In this document: piece after piece, positions 14,778 to 23,333 of the stretch
Layout: every line of letters begins with the position of its first letter
Position numbering within the stretch: the first letter of the stretch is position 1
From: Mycobacterium neglectum
Lineage (GTDB): Bacteria > Actinomycetota > Actinomycetes > Mycobacteriales > Mycobacteriaceae
NCBI RefSeq assembly: GCF_002591975.1
Contig: NZ_NVQE01000046.1
Span: 1 to 45,281, forward strand
Direction: 5' to 3'
DNA: 45,281 nucleotides
The notes under the pieces: model-generated
What the model was told of the DNA's origin: nothing
Seen by the model: the letters and a program-made list of their open reading frames with translations, nothing else
Databases searched by the model: none
Made by a program: the position numbers and the translations under genes

Positions 14778-16756
14778 GGAGTGACCATTCCTGTTAGTAC
14801 GTACCATCCGCCGGATCCATCGGATTTGAGGATCATCTTGACGCTTGATCCCGGTACTGGGGCGTCGGATCCCCGCGCTAGAACCGATCCGCCTACAAAC
14901 GGTGCAACCAACTCGAGTTTTCCCTTCGCTCCGTTGGCAATCCAATCATCGAACATATTCTTGTTGTCGTTAAGTGCGGCCCCAAGTGCAGCAGCGGCCT
15001 CATCGACCGACCCGAATGTCGATACTTGCCCGAGTCGAGGGTATTCATCCAGTCGGGCGGAGAGGTCATCAAAGGTCCGCCCGACGTGCCGCTCGATGAG
15101 ATGTCCACCGTTGGCTTCACTGCTATGTAAGAGCGAACCAGCATCCTCGAAGCCGAAAGAGCCCGTAGAGCCGGCGTCGGCACCGCCGCCACCGTGCGAG
15201 CTAGGTCCCTCTGACGTCTGGTCAACGTGTGGGGTCGACGGCGCATCGGGAACGTGATGTGTTCCCGCGCTAGCGGCATCGAGACCGTCGTCCAGGTGGC
15301 GGGTGGCGTTGAAACCATCAACAGCGTGTTCGATGCCCTCGGTCACGAACTTGCCGCCAGGGATGGGTGCCGCCCCGGCGACATCGAGCACCGCTCCAAG
15401 GCGATCCTCGGCGGAGTGTTCGCTCCAGTTGGTGAACACGTCGATGTCGTGGGCGACGTCGGGGATGAGTCCGAGACTGCCTTCGCTCAAGGCGCGACTA
15501 CCTTCGCCGAATGCCGACGGTTCTTGCGGAAAGGCCTGAACATCAGCGTTTTCGGGCAGGTCAGGAATCGGCACTGCCCCGTGACCGACCTCACCTGCCG
15601 CTGCATTGAGATCCTTCAAAATCTCGGTCTGACTAGTCACGTCAATGCGCGCATCGATCAACACCTGACCCAGAGCTTCGAGGTGGTCGCGGCTGGGGCC
15701 GGCTCCGGCCCCCGCGACCGTGGCCTGGGCTAGAGCGTCATCGAGTGCGTCTTGAGCGGACGCGACGTTCTCGTGCGCGGCGTCCACCGTGCCCCGCTGC
15801 TGGCCGACTACCGATGGATCGGCGCCGACGACGGGAGCTTCCAACGGGTGCTGGGTGTAGCGCCTGTCGTCGCCCTTGCCGTTACCAGCACGCTGGTTGA
15901 GGATGCGCTCCAACGCCGTGGGCGGCGCATCAACGTGTTGCCCCGCGACCTCCGACAGTGCTTCATCGAGGTTCGAGGGTTGTTCGTCGTCTGTGGTCTT
16001 GCCCTCCCCCAACAGCGCGTCTAACGGCGACTTAGCTGCATCGCCGGCTTCGGCAGTTCCAGGAGGCACCAGCATGTCGCGCCACGTGCCCGCAGATTCC
16101 TGCGGCGGCGAGCCAGGTTCCACACGCTCCGACGATTCTGTCTGCGAACCCTTCTCCTCGGTCTTGTTGTCCACGAGCCGCACCGTGGGGTCACTCCGAT
16201 TTCCGTCGCTCTCGCCCTCGAACTGAACGCCCTCCAGTTCAACGGCTTTCGCTCTAAGCTGCTGCCCGACCAGAGCATCAGTGGCAGCGAGTTGCTCTGC
16301 GCGCCAACGAATGAACTCGGCATGCTCGGTCGCAGCGGTCGCGCGGGCTGCGGCAGTATTCACGTCATACGCGCGGTTGTCCGTTACCGAGAGGTCATCA
16401 CCGACGCTGAAGTCGTCCTGCTCGGCTTCAGCGATGGCTTCGAGCACATGCATGCGCGCGCCCCGAATATCCTCGCTGCCGCGCCTCGCTACATCGGCAG
16501 CTTCACGGTGCACATCGCCCTGCAGACGTACTACTGCCTTATCAGCGGTCACTCGGTCCAGCGCCGCGTCCTTGGCGTCACCCTCCCAGGTCGTGCCGCC
16601 AGGCGTCAGGATGTTCTGCCTGTGCTGCTCGATCGCAGACTCCAATAGTTCCGCTGATGCGTGCCAGCGAACGGACGCAGAATCCAGATCCGAGCAATCC
16701 CACTCCTCGATGTCCGAGCGGCTCGGTACCGCCGTTGACACAGCGGCAGGGTTCAC
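14774..16756 (-). CDS. ESX-type secreted polymorphic toxin with RNase A-like C-terminal domain
   Basis: A 660-aa protein. Residues 1 to about 110 are helical with W57-E-G59, like a WXG100-type type VII secretion substrate. The middle (about 190-540) is a long disordered Pro/Glu/Asp/Ser-rich stretch. Residues 550-660 form a toxin domain starting GGHLIERHVG, with STFGSVDEAAAAL and a terminal GGWYVLT. This matches the bacterial CdiA-CT RNase A-like family, in which the histidine of ERH is catalytic. GTG start at 16756 overlaps the upstream gene (GTGA). The predicted role is to degrade RNA in competing bacteria; the delivery route by an ESX system is inferred. Confidence 0.8.
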   Translation of the reverse strand: MNPAAVSTAVPSRSDIEEWDCSDLDSASVRWHASAELLESAIEQHRQNILTPGGTTWEGDAKDAALDRVTADKAVVRLQGDVHREAADVARRGSEDIRGARMHVLEAIAEAEQDDFSVGDDLSVTDNRAYDVNTAAARATAATEHAEFIRWRAEQLAATDALVGQQLRAKAVELEGVQFEGESDGNRSDPTVRLVDNKTEEKGSQTESSERVEPGSPPQESAGTWRDMLVPPGTAEAGDAAKSPLDALLGEGKTTDDEQPSNLDEALSEVAGQHVDAPPTALERILNQRAGNGKGDDRRYTQHPLEAPVVGADPSVVGQQRGTVDAAHENVASAQDALDDALAQATVAGAGAGPSRDHLEALGQVLIDARIDVTSQTEILKDLNAAAGEVGHGAVPIPDLPENADVQAFPQEPSAFGEGSRALSEGSLGLIPDVAHDIDVFTNWSEHSAEDRLGAVLDVAGAAPIPGGKFVTEGIEHAVDGFNATRHLDDGLDAASAGTHHVPDAPSTPHVDQTSEGPSSHGGGGADAGSTGSFGFEDAGSLLHSSEANGGHLIERHVGRTFDDLSARLDEYPRLGQVSTFGSVDEAAAALGAALNDNKNMFDDWIANGAKGKLELVAPFVGGSVLARGSDAPVPGSSVKMILKSDGSGGWYVLTGMVTP

Positions 16757-17028
16757 ACGGTCACCGCGATGGTGTCCGCATTGCCTCCGTCCGTGGCGTC
16801 ATAGCGCTCAGCTGCCGCACCTACATCACTAGCCTGGCCAGCGATGCGACTAGCCAGACGGGCGCGAACCGCAGCACTCACCGCATCGAATGCAGCAACT
16901 CCAGCACCGCTCGGGCGAGCGCTCACCGAGACATCATCACCATCAGCGAGCACACCAGCGGCCACAGCGACGCTGTCAGCGGCAGCCGACAGCAACCCAC
17001 CCGCGTGCACATCCAGGTCTTTTGCCAT
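16753..17028 (-). CDS. EspC-like/WXG100-like small type VII secretion partner
   Basis: A 91-aa, all-helical Ala/Val/Asp-rich protein with no cysteines, starting MAKDLDVHAGGLLSAAADS. The size, composition and position directly upstream of a WXG-type toxin are those of small EspC/DUF2580-like ESX proteins that pair with a toxin N-terminus for secretion. Its stop overlaps the toxin GTG, so the three genes are one operon. The 277-base region upstream (17029-17305) should hold the promoter but nothing specific is seen there. Confidence 0.7.
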   Translation of the reverse strand: MAKDLDVHAGGLLSAAADSVAVAAGVLADGDDVSVSARPSGAGVAAFDAVSAAVRARLASRIAGQASDVGAAAERYDATDGGNADTIAVTV

Positions 17029-17305
17029 GCCGCCCCCTTAACAAGCCCAGGCTATCGCAGCGGTTGGTGTCCCCTATGCGGCAAATTCAGACACGACCGG
17101 TTGACGGTTGGCTTTGTTTGGGAGCTTGGCGGCGGTTGTCGACGACGGCCGAGAATTGACGCGTCTTCGACGGGTGGACTCTGAGGTGGATGCGCCCGGT
17201 CCTCGCAACACACGGACGCAATTCGTCCAGCCACGGTTCAGTCCGGCATGTTCAAGCCCGAATTGCCCAGAGGGAATTATTCGTGATGTCGGTTAAGTTC
17301 AGCCT

Positions 17306-18061
17306 GTGAGTCACACCGGCCGATATGCCGACGGCGGCTCGTTCGACCTGCCGTCGGACTGGATTTCCCTCGATCGGGCTCTGCTGGTTGCAGCGCTCGA
17401 ACGCGCGAAGGAGGCGGTCGACAGCGACGACGCCCTCGACCGACTGGCGAGGTTCTACGATCTTAAGAGCGAATACGCTGGTACAAGCTTCCTGGACGTC
17501 AAGCCGAATATCCCTGGCTCGATATGCGCCGCTGACCTCTACGCGGTGAGCCGGCTGAGCATCACCGTCACCAACCTCCAGGGTCGACTTCTTCTCGATG
17601 ACCCTGACGTTGTCACCACGTCCGAACGACTTCTCGACGCGATTGACCCAGACCTCACGATTAGGGACCTGACATCGACCGCGCTGTCCGCGATGTGGGA
17701 ACTGCAGCAGCACCTCAGAAGCCTCTTGGCAAGCGACACAAGCCAATCCAACTACTGGGTGTTCGCCGCCAAGCTTTGCGCGCGCAAAAGACCCAAGCTC
17801 TTTCCAGTTCGTGACAGCGTCGTGTGCCGGTACCTCTCGGGCGGAAAGGAACTCGCCGGTTCAGTCAGCCAGGTGCAGCAAGGCCGCCTTGGATGGTTCA
17901 GCGCTGACATCCAAGTGTTTGCCTATCTCGCCTCAGACGAGGAACTCCTTCGTTCGCTCAATTCACTCGCGAACAGAGCTCAAGCGAGAGATATACGCGT
18001 TGATGATGAAGTCCTTCGTCTCCTCGACGTCCTGCTGTGGACGCGCGGCCGAAAAGCCTGA
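17306..18061 (+). CDS. DUF6308 family protein
   Basis: A 251-aa, mostly helical protein. The stretch LDRLARFYDLKSEYAGTSFLD near the N-terminus and CARKRPKLFPVRDSVV in the second half recall DUF6308, an actinobacterial family of unknown function; the latter also recalls an endonuclease III-like helical surface, without catalytic residues I can name. GTG at 17306 is the only reasonable start. It is divergent from the toxin operon and convergent with the next gene. No role is proposed. Confidence 0.65.
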   Translation: MSHTGRYADGGSFDLPSDWISLDRALLVAALERAKEAVDSDDALDRLARFYDLKSEYAGTSFLDVKPNIPGSICAADLYAVSRLSITVTNLQGRLLLDDPDVVTTSERLLDAIDPDLTIRDLTSTALSAMWELQQHLRSLLASDTSQSNYWVFAAKLCARKRPKLFPVRDSVVCRYLSGGKELAGSVSQVQQGRLGWFSADIQVFAYLASDEELLRSLNSLANRAQARDIRVDDEVLRLLDVLLWTRGRKA

Positions 18062-18080
18062 CTAGGACGCTCTCGCCCGG

Positions 18081-18404
18081 TCACGTCCGCCTCGTCGGCT
18101 TGCACGGCTTCACCTGCTCGCGCGTTGCGAGATTGAAGGATCCGCTCGCGACGACGTACAACACGTGATACTTCGGCCTCCATTCAGCGCTACCACCAAC
18201 ATAAAACGCCGAACGTAGGCGATCGGGATCGTGGTGCCAGAGCGTCAGTTCGAGGCCATCGCCTTCGATGTCGATATAGCCATCATCCTTCACCGCAACC
18301 ACTTTCACGCGGATGATCGGTTGACCGTCCTCAAATGACTTCTTCCCGTGGATCCAGTGCATCCCGTGGCCGGGCATATAGGACCCGCAAGTGCGATCGA
18401 ACAT
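18081..18404 (-). CDS. Hypothetical protein
   Basis: A 107-aa protein starting MFDRTCGSYMPGHGMHWI. It looks like a small beta-rich domain (IIRVKVVAVKDDGYIDIEGDGLELTLWHHDP). The ATG at 18404 was chosen over 18455 because the extra N-terminal residues are Arg/Pro/Ala-rich and look non-coding. I do not recognise a family. It converges on the DUF6308 gene with a gap of about 20 bases. Confidence 0.5.
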   Translation of the reverse strand: MFDRTCGSYMPGHGMHWIHGKKSFEDGQPIIRVKVVAVKDDGYIDIEGDGLELTLWHHDPDRLRSAFYVGGSAEWRPKYHVLYVVASGSFNLATREQVKPCKPTRRT

Positions 18405-18648
18405 GGCTGCACTCCCGAACTCCGGCCTCCGCGCGGGAGGCGCTCTTGCCGACACCGGTCGGTGTTGGCCGCTTCGTCATCCGAGCCACCCACGAGCGTG
18501 GGGTTGGCGTGCCGTCCAGTCGGAGCTTGGCGACGACATCTCATGAAGCAAGGTCAGCCTATGTCGACGGTCGGACATTGGGGCCGCTGCGGCAGTGAAG
18601 CATCGGATTGGAACAATTGCGTCGCGATCCGCGCGACAGTGGATGTGG

Positions 18649-19302
18649 CTACCCGCTCCGTCGGAACAGCTCTGCTGGGCGCCCTCTACCTCGGACCGTC
18701 GTGGAGCCCGTCGCATCGAGATGTGGTTCCATCGTGCGCCGAAATGTGTCGCGCTGCAGGGTCTCTCCGGCGATCGCCTCGTGCACGAGCCGTAGGTCGC
18801 GAAGCGTGAATTCCTCACCGAGGAGGCCGGCGGGGTCCGGCTTGTCGAGGTATCCGGCGCGGACGTGATCGACCGCCCGCTTGATGATGCCTTCATGGCC
18901 CCAAGGCAAGCGCCCGGGACTGTCAACGGGAACGAGCCTGGTTCTGTCGGCTATCCGCGACTCCAGTTGTTCAAGCCGCACGACGGCGACGTGTGCGACG
19001 GACAGCACCCATCCGCGTTCGTCGCGATGCGGGTCATCGAAGACGTGCAACTGGCGTGGATGCAGTCCCCGCACGTTGGCCTTCACCCGCAGAGACCGGT
19101 CGACGGCGTCGGCGAGCGTTTCCCCTTCGTGCAGGAAGGTTCCCGGCAGAACCCACCCGGTGGACGTCGGCCTGCGTACTTCCAGCACAACCAACCTTTG
19201 GTGGGCGTCCACCGTGAGCACGGCAGTGTCCACTGCGACGGACGGTCGCGGATAGTCGGCGAGGGTCCGCCCGCTGGAGTCTTTGTAGCGTCGCTGGCTC
19301 AT
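18649..19302 (-). CDS. NrtR-like transcriptional regulator (Nudix domain plus winged helix)
   Basis: A 217-aa protein. Residues about 20-140 form a Nudix-type fold (TAVLTVDAHQRLVVLEVRRP, then WVLPGTFLHEGETLADAVDRSL) in which the catalytic Nudix box is degenerate. Residues about 150-217 form a winged helix (FTLRDLRLVHEAIAGETLQRDTFRRTM) typical of NrtR. NrtR regulators sense ADP-ribose or related nucleotides. It is divergent from an ADP-ribosylglycohydrolase gene 75 bases away, and NrtR genes are known to be linked to such hydrolases, so it probably controls that gene. Confidence 0.85.
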   Translation of the reverse strand: MSQRRYKDSSGRTLADYPRPSVAVDTAVLTVDAHQRLVVLEVRRPTSTGWVLPGTFLHEGETLADAVDRSLRVKANVRGLHPRQLHVFDDPHRDERGWVLSVAHVAVVRLEQLESRIADRTRLVPVDSPGRLPWGHEGIIKRAVDHVRAGYLDKPDPAGLLGEEFTLRDLRLVHEAIAGETLQRDTFRRTMEPHLDATGSTTVRGRGRPAELFRRSG

Positions 19303-19376
19303 GTCGGTGCCCTAGCGTACAGTGACGATTAATTAGCGCAGATTCGCGCAAAATAGATCGAGGGAGGGAGCGGACG
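19303..19376. promoter_or_regulatory. Divergent promoter region between NrtR-like regulator and ADP-ribosylglycohydrolase
   Basis: These 74 bases contain the two starts. An AT-rich patch with an imperfect dyad (gcgcagattcgcgc at about 19337-19350) lies in the middle and may be the regulator's site. A purine-rich ribosome-binding stretch GAGGGAGGGAG precedes the ATG at 19377. Confidence 0.4.
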
Positions 19377-20852
19377 ATGACTTCATACAACGATCGGGTG
19401 GAAGGTGTGCTGCTGGCGACCGCGGCGGGGGACGCACTCGGTGCGCCGTATGAGTTCAAGCCGCCGCGCGGCCCGGAACTCGAGGTGGCGATGGCCGGCG
19501 GCGGTCCATGGGCAGCCGGCGAGTGGACAGACGATACGTCGATGGCGATCGCGATCGCGGAAGTCGCCGCGACCGGCGCCGACCTGCGGGGTGAAGACGC
19601 GCAAGATCTCGTCGTGCAGCGATGGCACGAGTGGTCTCGTACCGCCAAGGACGTGGGGATTCAGACCCGTTCCGTGTTGTCGGCAGCGGCGCGCGACGGC
19701 GCCATCACCGCGGCCCGCACCCGTGCGGTGTCGGCCGACCTTCATGAGCGCGCCGGGCGCACGGCCGGCAACGGATCACTGATGCGCACGGCGCCGTTGG
19801 CCCTCGCCTACCTCGACGACGAGGACGCGCTGGTCGAGGCGGCGCGTGCGATCAGCAGCCTCACGCACTTCGACCCGGACGCGGCCGACGCGTGCGTGTT
19901 GTGGTGCTGTGCTATCCGGCATGCCGTGCGCACTGGAGAGCTCGATGTGCGAATCGGCCTACGTCACATCGATTCTGACCGTCGCGATCTGTGGTCGAAG
20001 CGACTGGATGAGGCCGAGTCCGATCAGCCGGCGTCGTTTCCCAACAACGGGTGGGTGGTAACGGCCCTGCAGGCGGCGGTGTCGGCGATCGCCACCACGC
20101 CGGTACCCGTTGACGATCCGAGTGAAGAGACCTTCCGCGCCGACCATCTTCGGCTGGCGTTGGACGCCGCGGTGCGGGCTGGCTACGACACGGATACGGT
20201 CGCGGCGATCGCGGGCGGACTACTCGGTGCCGTATACGGCGCATCCGCGGTTCCCGGCGAGTGGCGCCGACTGCTGCATGGGTGGCCGGGCTTGACCGCC
20301 CATGATCTGGTGGGGCTCGCAACGGCGATCGAGCGCAATGGCAAACCGGACGAGTTCGACTTTTCGTACCCGGGTTCACCGATCGACACGTTCGCCCGTC
20401 ACCCGTATGACGACGGTGTGTTGCTTGGCGGTGTCGGCGTCCTTCGACAGCTGCCGGAGGAGGTGGGCGCGGTCGTATCGCTCTGCCGGTTGGCGGATGA
20501 CGACATGCGCGGTGACATACCGCATGTTGAGGTGCGGCTGATCGATCGGCCCGAGGTTGACGAGAACCCGCATCTGGACTTCGTGCTTATGGACACCGTT
20601 CGTCTGGCGGAGCAGTTCCGACGAGAGGGCCGCGCGGTGTTGGTCCACTGTGTCGGCGCGTACAGCCGCACGCCGACTGTCGGAGCGCTGTACGGAGCAC
20701 GCCTGCGCAACATCGACGTCGACGAGGCGCTGCGCGACATCAAGGCCGTCCTGCCGAACTCACATCCGAACCGGTCGTTCCGGGACGGACTGCGACGCTT
20801 ACAGTCTCGCGACCGTGAATCGCATGGAGCTGATCGTCATGTCGAGAGGTGA
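19377..20852 (+). CDS. ADP-ribosylglycohydrolase fused to a dual-specificity phosphatase-like domain
   Basis: A 491-aa protein. Residues 1 to about 320 are a DraG/ARH-type hydrolase with magnesium-binding T51-D-D53 and D271-T-D273 and the start motif AAGDALGAPYEF; such enzymes remove ADP-ribose from proteins, nucleic acids or small molecules. Residues about 335-475 are a phosphatase-like domain with H424-C425-x5-R431 (HCVGAYSRT), the active-site loop of dual-specificity phosphatases. One chain could therefore act on both ADP-ribose and phosphate marks, or the second domain may remove a terminal phosphate. The divergent NrtR-like gene probably regulates it. Confidence 0.9.
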   Translation: MTSYNDRVEGVLLATAAGDALGAPYEFKPPRGPELEVAMAGGGPWAAGEWTDDTSMAIAIAEVAATGADLRGEDAQDLVVQRWHEWSRTAKDVGIQTRSVLSAAARDGAITAARTRAVSADLHERAGRTAGNGSLMRTAPLALAYLDDEDALVEAARAISSLTHFDPDAADACVLWCCAIRHAVRTGELDVRIGLRHIDSDRRDLWSKRLDEAESDQPASFPNNGWVVTALQAAVSAIATTPVPVDDPSEETFRADHLRLALDAAVRAGYDTDTVAAIAGGLLGAVYGASAVPGEWRRLLHGWPGLTAHDLVGLATAIERNGKPDEFDFSYPGSPIDTFARHPYDDGVLLGGVGVLRQLPEEVGAVVSLCRLADDDMRGDIPHVEVRLIDRPEVDENPHLDFVLMDTVRLAEQFRREGRAVLVHCVGAYSRTPTVGALYGARLRNIDVDEALRDIKAVLPNSHPNRSFRDGLRRLQSRDRESHGADRHVER

Positions 20853-21579
20853 CGCGTCGCCGAGCGACCAACCATTCGTGTGGCACGGCGTCCTCGACCC
20901 TGGACTGCTGCACGATCAGATCGTGACCGGGTCACACCGTTTCGCCGATGCCGCCAAGGCCGGCGACTGGTCGGCCGTGCTGAACATGCTCGACGACCCG
21001 ACGTTGCCGATCGACATCAATTGGTGGAGACCGGGAGGTACCGCGTGGTTCACGGTCCTCCATCAGGCGGCCTGGCACGGCGCACCGGCCAATGTGGTCG
21101 CCGGCCTGATTCGACGAGGCGCACTGCTGTCGCTGACGGAGTCGAGGGGGCGAACCGCCTATGACGTATTCATGGATCGGGCCCGCAAGATCCAGTCGGG
21201 CAAAGGTGTTGGCGTAGTCCAGGAGTCGCGCACCCTGCTTGCACAGCAGTTGATGCCGCCACCGTCACCGCTCTCGTCGCACGAAATTCATTCGCTCGAC
21301 GGTCATCTCGCTGAGGTGATCGACGGACGCATTCGCGGCGTGCTGTTCGACGGCCGCAATCCGCGAGAGGTCCTGCGGTACCCACCAGTCGGGATACTGC
21401 ATGAAGTGCCGGATCAGCACGTGTGGTTTCCGGTGCCGGGCATGTACGGCGGCTTCGATATCCGACTGCAGGAGAACTTCCTCGATGTGAAGAGTTGGTG
21501 CCGCGTTGTCGGCGGGTCCGGCGAGGAGCATCTCATCACGAGCGCGGGCGCGATCCTCGTCGACGAAGGATTTGCGTAA
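20839..21579 (+). CDS. Ankyrin repeat-like protein
   Basis: A 246-aa protein. Residues about 30-110 (RFADAAKAGDWSAVLNMLDD, TVLHQAAWHGAPANVVAGLIRRGAL, RGRTAYDVF) show ankyrin-type helices, while the C-terminal half is an unrecognised domain ending near GGSGEEHLITSAGAILVDEGFA. ATG at 20839 has GGAG 9 bases upstream, while ATG at 20824 has none. The gene overlaps the end of the ADP-ribosylglycohydrolase by 14 bases, so the two are co-expressed and probably work on a common process, possibly recognition of a partner by the ankyrins. Confidence 0.65.
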   Translation: MSRGDASPSDQPFVWHGVLDPGLLHDQIVTGSHRFADAAKAGDWSAVLNMLDDPTLPIDINWWRPGGTAWFTVLHQAAWHGAPANVVAGLIRRGALLSLTESRGRTAYDVFMDRARKIQSGKGVGVVQESRTLLAQQLMPPPSPLSSHEIHSLDGHLAEVIDGRIRGVLFDGRNPREVLRYPPVGILHEVPDQHVWFPVPGMYGGFDIRLQENFLDVKSWCRVVGGSGEEHLITSAGAILVDEGFA

Positions 21580-21731
21580 TGACGAAAGCCGCATACCGTT
21601 GGCACCGACTCCGTGCGGGCGCGCACACCATGACGTCATACCACGGCGTCCTCCTTAGCGTTATCCACGATCCTGATGCGGCGGGAAGCGACCCTAAACA
21701 GTCTGTGCCGCAGCGCTGCTCAGGTGGGTGC

Positions 21732-22571
21732 TCAGCGGGCGACTTCCACGATTCGGCCCGTGATCGCCCAGTGGTCCTCACCCGGCGCGGGGTCGGCGGC
21801 CAGCAGCTCCCCGGCCACGCACAGGTGATCAGACGGCGCCCACTTCACGCCACCGCGATAGGCAGAGACCAGACCGGGCACCTCACCGAGCACGCTCCAT
21901 GGCGGATCGTCCAGCAGCGCCTCGAGGTCCTCGACAGGAACTCCCAGCTGCTCGGCGAGCCGTTCAAGATTCTCCCGCGGCGGTAGCGGCCCCCAGTGGG
22001 CCTGGAACGCGCAAATCACCCCATCGAAGATCCCCTTGACCAGTCCACCCCAGACCGGCTCACGGCCGAGTCCAATCGGCGGACGGACCTCGACGCAGAC
22101 GGCGAAGGGTGCCCCGGCAGTGAGCGGCTCGCCCACCTCGTTGTCTCCGCGGGCGATCGCCCGCCACACCTGTGCCAGCTTCTTCTCGCCCGTGAACGCT
22201 CCGAGGTCGGTCCAGCCGAACGAGGCCAGCGGCCGAACTTCCCGCCAATGGGTGAAGGAGCCCGACCGCGGCGCCAGGGCGTAGCGGTAACCGAACCGAT
22301 ACTCCGCCCCCTCTGCGGCCGGCTGCACGTCCCGGCCGTACTCGAAGCGGATCCCGTAGCGGCCGGGAGTGCGGAACGTGTCGATGTTGTAGAGCGCCAG
22401 GTTTTCCACGTCGGCGTTCGGCAGCTTCTCGCCGAAGAACTCCGCGTGCAAAACCTGGCCCCGCACCGGTTCGAGCTGCCGGCAGCGACGCCTGATCTCG
22501 TGACGCAAATCCTGTTGCCAGACACCCAGTTTCTCGAAGCGGATGTAGTCCGTGGCCCAAGCTTGGACCAC
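21732..22571 (-). CDS. Hypothetical protein (unrecognised family)
   Basis: A 279-aa protein with a GTG start and many aromatic and charged residues (AWATDYIRFEKLGVWQQDLRHEI). It reads as one continuous globular protein ending in ITGRIVEVAR. I do not recognise a domain. The frame stays open upstream of 22571, so the true start may be further left in the protein, near 22600. It is convergent with the ankyrin-like gene; the gap 21580-21731 contains no gene I can see. Confidence 0.65.
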   Translation of the reverse strand: MVQAWATDYIRFEKLGVWQQDLRHEIRRRCRQLEPVRGQVLHAEFFGEKLPNADVENLALYNIDTFRTPGRYGIRFEYGRDVQPAAEGAEYRFGYRYALAPRSGSFTHWREVRPLASFGWTDLGAFTGEKKLAQVWRAIARGDNEVGEPLTAGAPFAVCVEVRPPIGLGREPVWGGLVKGIFDGVICAFQAHWGPLPPRENLERLAEQLGVPVEDLEALLDDPPWSVLGEVPGLVSAYRGGVKWAPSDHLCVAGELLAADPAPGEDHWAITGRIVEVAR

Positions 22572-22626
22572 AGAGCTGCCCCGGGAGGGGCCGTGTACTT
22601 CGCAGCGATCGTTGTGCAGAGCGGAC

Positions 22627-22959
22627 CTACCGATCTCTGGCGGAGGAATAAGGGGTTGCAGCGCTGGCGGGCAGGCAGGTCCCGCACCGCACGGCCGGCT
22701 TCCCTACAAGTGAGAGTGCCCTCTCATCGAGGTCAGCCAGCCTGTCCGCGCACCATTTGACGTATTTGGGCCCGGTCCACATGCCTCCACGGGCCGGCCG
22801 GCCATTGATTGTGTGGCAGTCGGCGCGGTGCGTACGCGATGTGGACAGGCTATAGCTGCCCAGGATGTTGGTCACATATCCGTCGGGGTGCGACGCGAGC
22901 CAGGCCAGATAGCCATCATCGTCGCTGCGGAACTCCCTGACTCCACCCTCGACTGGCAT
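22627..22959 (-). CDS. Hypothetical protein with a recurrent Cys/His-containing segment
   Basis: A 110-aa protein. The segment ADCHTINGRPARGGMWTGPKY, followed by VKWCADRL and CGTC near the end, is one I recognise from many uncharacterised bacterial proteins, usually next to nuclease or unknown domains; it may bind a metal. The ATG at 22959 follows a purine-rich stretch (AAGGGGGAG). It lies directly upstream of the 279-aa gene on the same strand with a gap of 55 bases and may form an operon with it. Confidence 0.5.
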   Translation of the reverse strand: MPVEGGVREFRSDDDGYLAWLASHPDGYVTNILGSYSLSTSRTHRADCHTINGRPARGGMWTGPKYVKWCADRLADLDERALSLVGKPAVRCGTCLPASAATPYSSARDR

Positions 22960-22980
22960 GCTCCCCCTTGCCTGATTCAC

Positions 22981-23333
22981 GCAAACTCAGGCCGACAGTA
23001 TAGGGATGCACTCCGACAACAAGGCCCGGCTCCAGGCGGCGAACGCGCAGCGAACTACTACGGGCGATGGCCGCGTTGCGCGTTATCTTTGGGCCGCGAC
23101 GAGCTCGGCCTCAAGTTCCTCGCTGCGCCGTTCCAGTTCGACCCCGCCGCCGGAGCAGCAGCGGTCACAGGCGGCCCATCGATGGGACCCGCTGGCAGGC
23201 GGCCAACCCGAACTGTTTCTACGGGGACTGCGAGACGCGAAACCGTGACGGCAGATATGACCGCGACGACGACCGGCAGCCGTGGTGAGAGTACGGCCGA
23301 ATTCTCAAGGGCGCTAGGAATTACCCCGAAGCA
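22981..23333. other. Region without a confident gene
   Basis: About 350 bases between two minus-strand genes. An 80-aa plus-strand frame (23006-23248, starting MHSDNKARLQAANAQR) and an overlapping frame ending NCFYGDCETRNRDGRYDRDDDRQPW at 23288 look like parts of one plus-strand gene interrupted by frame changes. Each piece is short and low in complexity, so this is only a possible gene remnant. Confidence 0.3.

Noticed and set aside
21580..21731. Possible small gene in the convergent gap
   Set aside because: Frames here are short, lack a ribosome-binding site and do not resemble proteins.
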